This document shows, one piece after another, positions 30,986 through 39,403 of a stretch of DNA of 39,403 bases; positions within the stretch are counted from its first letter, which is position 1; each line of letters starts with the position of its first letter. Location of the stretch: positions 1 through 39,403 of the forward strand of contig JNEM01015229.1 of NCBI GenBank assembly GCA_000697335.1, given 5' to 3'. The notes beneath the pieces are model-generated. The model ran no database searches, was not told the origin of the DNA, and saw nothing but the letters and a program-made list of their open reading frames with translations. A program made the translations under genes and the position numbers. Source of the DNA: Conidiobolus incongruus B7586 (taxonomy: Eukaryota > Entomophthoromycota > Entomophthoromycetes > Entomophthorales > Conidiobolaceae).

Positions 30986-33601
30986 TTAATTTGTATTTTA
31001 AATATTGGGAATTTTTTGCAAACTAAAATAAATAAACACTTTGATATATAATATATAAATATAAATATATAATATAAATTTAATAGTTTGTTTTATTATT
31101 AATAACTTTTTTTTATATTTTTAACAAACTTATAACATTTAAAAAACAGTTCTTTTTATTAAAAACTGATATTTAATATTTTACAAACTAATTAAATTTT
31201 CTTGTAAAAATTTTCTTTCTTTTTAGTTTTTTTTAATTACCTAAAATAATTATAATTATATAGGTAATAATCTAAAAAATATACTAGATATAATAGACTT
31301 TTTCAGCTGTTTTTAATTAGAAAATTTTTTTAAAACTTTAAATTTATGTATTTTATAATTATCATGTTAAATAATAAATCTTCTTAAATTATATAAAAAG
31401 CACCAATTAAAAATATTACCTTATATTTAAAAAAATGGGAAATTTTTTATTTTTTGATTTTTCAAATAAGTTATTAGTTTGAAATATATAAGTATATATA
31501 AAGTTAATAAGAAATTATATATTTATATTTATATATAATATTTTTTTTTGATTAAAAAATTAACTTTTTCAAATTAGATATTTAATTTTATTATACTTAA
31601 ACTAAATAGTAATTATCAAAGATTTTTTATTTTAATATTAGTAAAATTTAACTATAAACCTTCTAAAATTATTTTAAATTTATAAACAACTTTTAATAAT
31701 GAACTATTATTTAAATTACCAATTTATTACTAGGTAAATTATTTTAAAGCTAAAAGAAAAATTATTTAAAACTTATTAAAATTTAAAAAATTAACTTTAA
31801 TTATTATTCTTTTAGATATTAATAAAGTGAAATAATATATTAAATATCATTTTTTTATTTTAGCTAGAAAATTATCTAAATTCTTTAATATTAGTTTTAT
31901 AGGAATTTTATATATATTAAAGTTTAAACTTAAATTGATAAATAAAAATATTAAATCAATTATTTATAATTTAACTAAAGTTTAAAAAAAGTTAATATAA
32001 CTATTACTAAACAAAACTTATTAAAATATTATTAAAAGTTTATAATTTTATAATAAATAATTAAAATTAATGAATCTTAAATCTTTATATATAATCCTTT
32101 ACTAAAATACAAATCAAAATATTAAATTAAATTAAATTAACCCTTTTTATATATCTTTTTATATAAATAATTTGTTAATAAGTAAATAATAATTATTATA
32201 ATAAATTATAATAAAATATAATAATATATGCTACTCTTATTTAATTCCTGAAAAAAATAATTAATAATAAACTTTATATTACTTTTTAAAGAAAGTATTT
32301 TTAATTAGTCTTTTTAATATAGTTTAAGAGAACTTATTATTTTATATGATAATTATTAAATATATAAATCTAAAGTTATAAAAAACTTTCTAATTATAAA
32401 TAATTAGAAAAAATTATTATATCTAGTATTTTCTTTAGACTGTAAACTATATAATTATAATTACTTTAGGTAATTAAATAAAAGCTAACTAGAAAAAAAG
32501 AAAATTTTTATAAAAAAATTCAATTAGTTGGTAAAACATCAAATTTTAGTCTTTAATAAAAAAACTATTTTTTAAGTATTAGAAGTTTGTTAAAATTATA
32601 GCAAAAAGTTATTAATAATAAAAGAAACTATTAAATTTATACTATATATTGATTTTTATATACTATATATCAAATTGTTTATTTATTTTAAATTTCAAAA
32701 AATTCCTAATATTTAAAATATAAAGTAATATTTATTTTATAAGATAATATAAACTTATTATTAATTGATTTTCCTTTAAGAATTAAATTAAAAAAGCATA
32801 TAATATTATAATTTATTATAATAATTAATACTTATTAACAAAATATTTATTTAAAAGGATTTATAAAAAAGGTTAATATAACTTAATTTAGCACTTTGAT
32901 ATATATTTTAGTAAAGGATTATATAAAAAGGTTTAAGATTAATCAATTATCATTATTTACTATATACACCTAAGCTTTTAGTAATATTTTAATAAGTTTT
33001 GTTTAGTAATAGTTTTTTTAACTTTTTTTAAACTTTAGTTAAATTATAAATTATTTATTTAATATTTTTATTTATCAATTTGAGTTTAAACTTTCATATT
33101 GATAAAATACTTATAAAAATAATATTGAAATATTTAAGTAATTCTTTAACTAAAATAAAAAGGTGCTTTTTAATATACTTTTTCATTTTATTAATAATTA
33201 AAAGTATGAAAAATTAAAATTAGTTTTTTAAATTTTAATAGGTTTTATATAGTTTTTTTCTTAGTTTTAAAGTAATTTACCTGGTGATATAATTGTTGAT
33301 TAAAAAAATATTTTATTATTAAAAGTTATTTTTAAATTTTAAAAGATTTTAAAGAATTTATGATTAGATTTTATTAATACCAAAATAAAAAACTATTAAT
33401 AATTATTATTTAGTTTAAATATAACTAAATTAAACAAATTATATTAAAAATTTAATTGTTTAATCAAACAATAGTATTATAAAAAAATTTTATAATATAT
33501 AATTTCATATTTATTTCTTATATATTTGTTGGTTTAAAATTAATAATATGTTTGAAAAATGAAAAATTAAAAAATTTCCCATTATTTTAAGTTCAAGGTA
33601 A
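30986..33601 (-). mobile_element. mariner, family 1, minus strand, interrupted by another mariner
   Basis: Terminal repeats TTAATTTGTATTTTAAATAT (left) and TTACCTTGAACTTAAAATAA (right, read inward), each followed by TGGGAA, with TA at 30984-30985 and 33602-33603. Without the inserted copy (31416-32728 plus one TA) it is about 1301 bp, a full mariner length. The transposase frame is destroyed. Transitions to A/T are obvious: where the 13952 copy has GATGTGGTAA this one has GATATAATAG. Confidence 0.88.
31416..32728 (+). mobile_element. mariner, family 1, plus strand, nested in the minus-strand copy
   Basis: 1313 bp with terminal repeats TTACCTTATATTTAAAAAAA (left) and TTACTTTATATTTTAAATAT (right, read inward), followed by TGGGAAATTTTTT or TAGGAATTTTTTG. 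TA at 31414-31415 and 32729-32730 is the target duplication. Removing the element and one TA restores the outer copy (CCAATTAAAAATA joined to TTTATTTTATAAGA), as in the uninterrupted copies. Its transposase is also dead. Confidence 0.9.
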
Positions 33602-33603
33602 TA

Positions 33604-34419
33604 ACTAGGCTAGGGTTTAATATAATAGATTGAATTAAATTAAACAATTTCATAATAAATAAAAAGATTCAACTTAGAAATACTTTTATAATATATAATA
33701 CTATAATTTTTCATTTTTTATATTTAAAAGATTATATTTGTTAATTATATAATATTTACTATTATATTAAATCTAAAAAAGAGTAATATAAAATATAAAC
33801 TCTAATTTATCTAAATATTTTATTTTTAAATTCAAGGATATTTTTTAAAAGAAATTTTGATAAATATAATAGTTGGAGTAAATGCCAAACTAATTTTATT
33901 CAGATTAATAATTTAAAATTCAAAATTTTTATAAATAAATTAGTCAATTTTCTTATAAAGACCAAAAATTAAATCCTATCCTTTAAACCATATTATATAA
34001 GATTAATATTAGTTAAATATTTTAATATAAATTTAACTTAGGTAAATAGAGGTTTATTTATTATAAATTATAAATATAATAATTTTGTTTAGATATAAAT
34101 TATATATATGTAATATATTATATAGTATATTTTTATTATTTAATAACATAGTTTTTGTATTATTTAAACAAAAGTTTGGTTAAAATTACATTATATCATA
34201 TGATGACCAATTAAAAGAGATATTAATATTTATACTTTGGTGAAAATTAATTGATTGAATTTATCACCTATATTTATTTTATTTACTTTCAAAAAAAGAT
34301 ACATTATAATTAACTTTAATTTAATTATTATTGAATATATTTATCTAGATAATCAATTGCTATTTTACAAAAAATAATAAAATATCCAAAGTTTGTATTT
34401 TAAATATAATTTTTAGCAA
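33604..34419. other. AT-rich DNA, no gene
   Basis: Spacer between the nested mariners and the peptidase relic. Nothing recognised. Confidence 0.5.
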
Positions 34420-35400
34420 AGTCATAGTGCTTGGCTAAAATTATTTTAGGAGTTTAAGTTATTCTATAATTTTTTTCATATATGTTGCATTGTTGGACCA
34501 AGGATATCATTATTCCTTCTCCTTAATTTAATAACTATTATAATTGGGAATTAGCAAACTAATCAATTTGTTTAAATCAAAATTTGTAATCTTTAAAAAT
34601 TGCTATATTTTTGACACTAGGGCCACTACCATAATTATATACTGTTGCATCATGCCTATATCTTGCTTTGATTTTTCTATTACTAGAAAATTCCTTGGGT
34701 AACTAATAACCAAATATCCCTTGCTGAAAAGAACTAAAGTATTCTTAGGCTTGAATTCAGAATTAATTAAATTCTGTAAAATCTCAAATGAGAGCGCACA
34801 TCCATTGCAATTATTAATGCCAGATGATCTTCCATTCTCTGAATATTAAATATTTAATGAGTTTAAATATGCTCCAAATAGCGCAATTTGATGAGGGAAA
34901 TAAATTCCGATTTAATGGATAATGATATATAGTTGTTTCAAAAGATAGTAAAACTCCTCAATGTCAATGTCGTATATATAATTTTTTGCAACTATATTAG
35001 CAATATTTTTAATAAACATACCTGCTTCTCTTTCAATTAGAGATATTTAATATCTTATGTGGAAACTTGACAATATGGTCATAATTTTTTTAATTCGATT
35101 AATGTCAAGTTTTGAATGTGAACTTTTGCTTTGAGTTTTGTATTTAATTTTAAAACTTGGAATTCACCACCATTTTTTGCAAAAATTGAAACACTACTTA
35201 TATTATCAAATTTTAGATTTTTGTTTATTCTGTCAAAAAAATGAGATCTATTGTGCATCAATTCAAATAAATTTTTCATGTTAAATCATTTTGAAAGTAG
35301 TAATCTATACAATTAAATCAAAATTTTTACCTCACTATTGCCAGTAAACTCGTTATCACAAAGATATACTCTCCATTATGTTATAATAAATCCAAATAAT
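34420..35400 (-). pseudogene. M28-family aminopeptidase pseudogene
   Basis: On the minus strand a possible signal-peptide piece (YIFVITSLLAIV, about 35340-35385) is followed by a 66-codon open piece MKNLFELMHNRSHFF (35079-35279). Another frame then gives FPHQIALFGAYLNSLNI, SENGRSSGINNCNGCALSFE and ILQNLINSEFKPKNTLVLFS, then RNFLVIEKS, DATVYNYGSGPSV and PWSNNATY. The order matches secreted M28 zinc aminopeptidases (GAHxDS; GADDDGSG; EAL.VL...KP.NTL.F; the later D.T.YNYGS and SDH..W blocks). The zinc ligands are gone: GAHLDS has become GAYLNS, and the Asp of the GADDDGSG block is Asn. At least four stops or shifts. It would have been an extracellular leucine-aminopeptidase-like enzyme. The assignment is by motif only. 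Confidence 0.62.
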
Positions 35401-35906
35401 TCCATTTTATATCATATTTCCTAAAGATGATGATATCGTTAATGAAATTAGAATAAACCCATATCTATAATGACTGATTGGTATTATTTACCCATATTAT
35501 ATCACACAATAGTCGCTTTTAGAATATCAAATGAGATAATGCAAAAGAATTTTGATAATCATCTGCGTTTTTCTAGTACCAATCAATTCACTTTGATGGT
35601 ATTAATAGATTAGTCAAAAGATTTCAATATTTATAGAGAAAAATTTGTGGGAATAATTCGGAAGTTAATTCACTGGTTGACTTAAATATTATTATATTTA
35701 AAATCTCATATTATTAATAAATTTAAATATTATTAAATTTATATATTTTGATCGAATTCGTAGTTTTATATTAATTTAAAAAAATACTCATCAAAGTTTG
35801 ATTTTAAACACAAATGAGTTACTAAAATGCTTGTAATTTGGATTTGTTAGTACAGAATATTTATGTAACATATTTTCAAGCAAACCCGAGTTGCTAAGAG
35901 ATGTTA
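35401..35906. other. spacer before a mariner copy
   Basis: No supported gene. Some mixed sequence at 35440-35640 may be the old upstream region of the peptidase. Confidence 0.4.
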
Positions 35907-37060
35907 TTAGCTTGGAAACAATGAAATGGCAAGTGTTATAATTTCTCATTCTTCAAACATATTCTCATTTTAAAAATTAAATTATATATAAATTTATATA
36001 AAAAAATAATTCTTTTTATAATATATTTATAAATTCATCATTATTTCGTCCAAATATTTTTATATAAATATTTATATTTAAGTTTTATTATTTTGAAATT
36101 AGAAAATAAAGATCAAAAGCTATTATTTTTAGAATTACTAAAACTAAACTATAAACACTTTAAAACTATTCATGATTTATTAAAAACTTATACAGATAAT
36201 ATTTAAAACTACCATTTATTATTAAATTTGTTTTTTTATAATTTTAAGGATTTTATTTAAATAAAATCTAAAAGATTAGATTTTAGTTTCATTTTTTCAG
36301 TTATTAACAAAATATAAAGATAGTTATAACAAATATTTGTTAATATAATTAAAGAAATATCGAAATATTTTCATATTAATTATTCAAGTAAGTAATATTA
36401 AATAAAGTTCAAATATAGATTAATTTATAGTTATATAGTAGGTTTTCAATAATTTAAATAAGAGCTTAGCAAAAATCTAACATAGTTAAAACTAAACAAA
36501 ATTGAATAAAATATCGCTAAAAACAATGAATTTCTGATCAAATTAATATAATTATTGAAATATAATTTATCTTCCATAATTTGTTAAATAACAACAAGAC
36601 ACAATATCAGGTTAAGTTAAAATAATCTGTATACAAAATCCGATAAATAATTAACTTATTAATATTTAAAAGTCCATTATTATAGTACAAGTTTTTTGCT
36701 AACTTTGTAAAAATAAAGTACATAATAGTAATTATTTATTATATTTCCATCATGATATATTATAATTATTATGTCTATGATAAATTTAAGTATTCTTTCT
36801 AATATATAATAGCTCTATTTTAAAAAATAGCGTTTATAAAAAATTTTCTATTTAAAAATTTAAAAAAGCTATTATATTTAGAGTATTTATCATGTTATCA
36901 ATATTTGAATATAATTACATTAGTTAACTTAAATATATTAACAAGAAAATAGTTTTATCGATAAACAATATTATTTTTTTTAAATATCAAATGTCTAACT
37001 GATAAAAACAATTAATATATAGATATTTGAAACTTACTCAAGATATATAAAAGTGTTTTT
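35907..37060 (+). mobile_element. decayed mariner, family 2, plus strand
   Basis: Starts after TA 35905-35906 with TTAGCTTGGAAACAATGAAA then TGGCAAG, clearly the family 2 terminal repeat of the 13952 element. TTCTTCAAACATATT follows as in that copy. The interior matches the plus-strand transposase order (CTATAAACACTTTAAAA near 36150, AAAAAGCTATTATATTTAG near 36860, the C-terminal tract to about 37060). The right terminal repeat is not recognisable. Confidence 0.7.
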
Positions 37061-38389
37061 AAAAAAATTAAAATATAATAATTAAATTAATCTAGTGATT
37101 TTATAAGTAATATATTAAGAAGATAATTAATATAAAATATAAAATTTTATATCATTTATTATTATTAATAATAACAATACAATATAATATATAATTATAA
37201 TAAACCTCTTAGCTGGTTTTCTTAATTCAAATAAAAATTTCAAATATATAACAATATAGAATTTCTATATATCTATAGTTGATATTCAAAATATAGTATT
37301 TTTGATTAATAAATAAAAATATAAAATATATTATTTTATACTATTATTGCTTTATCCATATTTTCGGGTATTTTAATATATTAATTGAAAATAGTTTTAT
37401 ATTTTATAAAGTAATATATATTTTATTAAAATTGAAAGTTTTTTCTAATTATAGGTTATATTATAATATCAATATAAAATTAACATTAGGAAATATCTAA
37501 TATAGCCTATATATTTTTTATAATATCTTGAAAAGGTTTATTTGAGATATAAATATCAATATTACTAAATATAAACTTAATTAAATTTAAATTATAATAA
37601 AACTAATATTCAACTATTTTGATATTAATAATCAAATGATAAATATTTTTTTTTGAATTTTTCTCAAAAGTTATAAAATGGTTAAATGATAATAAATATA
37701 TTAATAGCTAAATTAGTTTTATAATCAAAAACTTATTTGAAGATTAAATATCAATATAATAGAATCTTAATTAATCTATTTAAGTCTTTAATTTTAAAAT
37801 AAGAAAAACTTCAACTTATAAAATGAAATTTGAATTATTCAACTATTATTGAGATTAAAACTAATATATATAAAATTACAAAAGTCAATCATAATATCAA
37901 AATTAATTATTTTTATTCGTTACTTGATCAAAACTTATTTATCTGAAATTGAATGAAACTATATATTTCAATTATTTTATTTATTTATAATCAAATATTT
38001 CAAATTATGTATTATTAATTTTTCGAGAGAGTATGGATTTATATTATTAAATTGAAATAATGAATAAATTTAAATTTTATAAAAAGGCATATAAAAGAAA
38101 TTAATATATTCTATTTAAATAATAAATATTATTCTGGAATTATAGTGATTATATTATATTTAAATTTTGGTATAATAAAAATTGAATTATATATTAATCA
38201 ATTTTATAATCAATATAAACTAACTTAAATAGTTATAAAAACTATTCGTATTTATTGATTTGCTAAAAATAAAGCTGTTACCTGAGTTAATTATCATTTC
38301 AACTTAATTATTTGAAAAATCATAAATAAAAATTAGTTTATAAAAAATAACATTTATTTTTAATTTCTTAGTTACAAATATTCTGTTAG
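37061..38389. other. extremely AT-rich DNA, no gene
   Basis: Nothing recognised; possibly older transposon dust. Confidence 0.5.
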
Positions 38390-39403
38390 GTTTGAAAGCC
38401 TAGTTATTAATAACATATAAAAGATAAATAATAATTTCAAAATATATAAATAGATCATGACTATTATTTTAATCAAATATTTTTAATGAAAAATTTAAGG
38501 TCAAAATTTATTATACCTATATTGAATAGTCAATATCAAAGAAATTTAATTTATCATTCAAACTCAACTTTAAACCTTAGAAATTTTATAAGATTTCAAA
38601 ATATATTATGAGAATAATGTTTTTTTGTAAATATATTATTTATCACTTAATTCAGCGTTTCCTAGATATAAAGGATATTATTCAACACTTAACATAATCT
38701 AAAGAACTAATAGTTAATATTATTTTAAATAAAAATTTATCATAATAGTTCTATGTTAGCTAAATAAATATATTATATATATATTGATATATATATATAT
38801 ATTTCATAATTTAGAAAAACTTAAAACAGATCTAAAATAGCTATTATTAAATATAAATTATCTAGGTATTGTCATAAGCAAAGATTTAAATAATAAACTA
38901 TGATAATTAATGGAATTTTGATTTTATTATTTATTTTTTATTTAAAGCAAAAATAAAATATTAATTTAACCAATAATAATCCTACTTATAAATTCCAATA
39001 AGCAAATATTTTATTGATAAACAATTACTTACTATTGCGATAAATTATAATATTATATGGCCTTTTTTGGTTTTTTTAGGTTTATTATTTAATAATATAT
39101 TTTAAATAATGATTTTAAATATTTTATTTCTTAATTCATTATTTTAATATAAAAAAAAGTATAAGTATTTTTTAATTTAATTGTAAAATATATAAAACAA
39201 AATTTGTAAAAACTCTATATATAAAATATCATTGAAAAAAGCTATTATATTTAATATATTTATTAAATTATAACTTATATAATTATAATTGATTTAATCA
39301 AATAAGAAATTACTTATTAGAAATAAAACTTTTACAAATAGACTAAATTAATTTATATATTATTAGACTTAAATTTATATTAAAAAAATACTTTTTAAGT
39401 ATT
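38390..39403 (+). mobile_element. decayed mariner, plus strand, running out of the window
   Basis: From about 38800 the sequence follows the plus-strand mariner order: AATTTAACCAATAATAAT, TTATAAATTCCAATAAGCAA, GCGATAAATTATAATATTAT, then GAAAAAAGCTATTATATTTA and the AAATTATAACTTATATAAT tract that corresponds to YSLDYNPCDYN. The left end is not resolved (about 38390) and the right end lies beyond the window. Confidence 0.55.

Noticed and set aside
1-39403. Organellar origin because of the very high AT
   Set aside because: GT-AG intron, ER-type membrane proteins, Pol III tRNA with standard code and mariner elements show nuclear DNA.
1-39403. LTR retroelements, Polintons or CRISPR arrays
   Set aside because: No long direct repeats, reverse transcriptase, capsid motifs or regularly spaced repeats seen. 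The repeated DNA that can be assigned is mariner-type.

Overview
The window is nuclear DNA of an extremely AT-rich eukaryote. The reasons are a 53-bp GT-AG intron in a Sec14-like gene, a eukaryotic tRNA-Ser with a Pol III terminator, TATA boxes 55-130 bp upstream of start codons, and mariner transposons. The genes encode animal-type membrane UDP-glycosyltransferases (UGTs) with compact or no introns. My best guess is an early-diverging fungus of the Conidiobolus/Entomophthora kind; this is inference from gene style, not proof.

The left 23 kb is a UGT cluster in birth-and-death. It holds the 3' half of one UGT (1-867, running in from the left), a Sec14/CRAL-TRIO lipid-transfer gene (6708-7618, two exons), a complete UGT (9780-11450), tRNA-Ser(AGA) (12111-12191), a dead UGT on the minus strand (12557-15534) split by a mariner element, a second dead UGT on the plus strand (18191-about 19813) and a second complete UGT (21036-22697). 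All three living UGTs have a C-terminal membrane helix and end in a KxKxx signal. The two complete ones also start with a signal peptide. This is the layout of ER enzymes whose catalytic domain faces the lumen.

The right 16.7 kb (22.7-39.4 kb) has no convincing intact gene. It is very AT-rich and packed with decayed mariner (DD34D) copies. One complete copy (31416-32728) sits inside another of the same family in opposite orientation, with the TA target duplicated. A further group lies at 22923-25777, and single copies lie at 29609, 35907 and 38390. A wrecked M28-type aminopeptidase gene remains at about 34420-35400 on the minus strand. More mariner remains lie in the left part (1721 and 4400).

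Stops in the best preserved mariner and in the dead minus-strand UGT fall mostly where Trp, Gln or Arg codons are expected, as G-to-A or C-to-T changes. This points to a RIP-like or methylation-driven AT-biased mutation of repeated DNA. I see no retroviral or LTR element, no CRISPR array and no clear novel system. The most notable points are the ER-type UGT array, the TA-flanked mariner insertions and the mutation signature.
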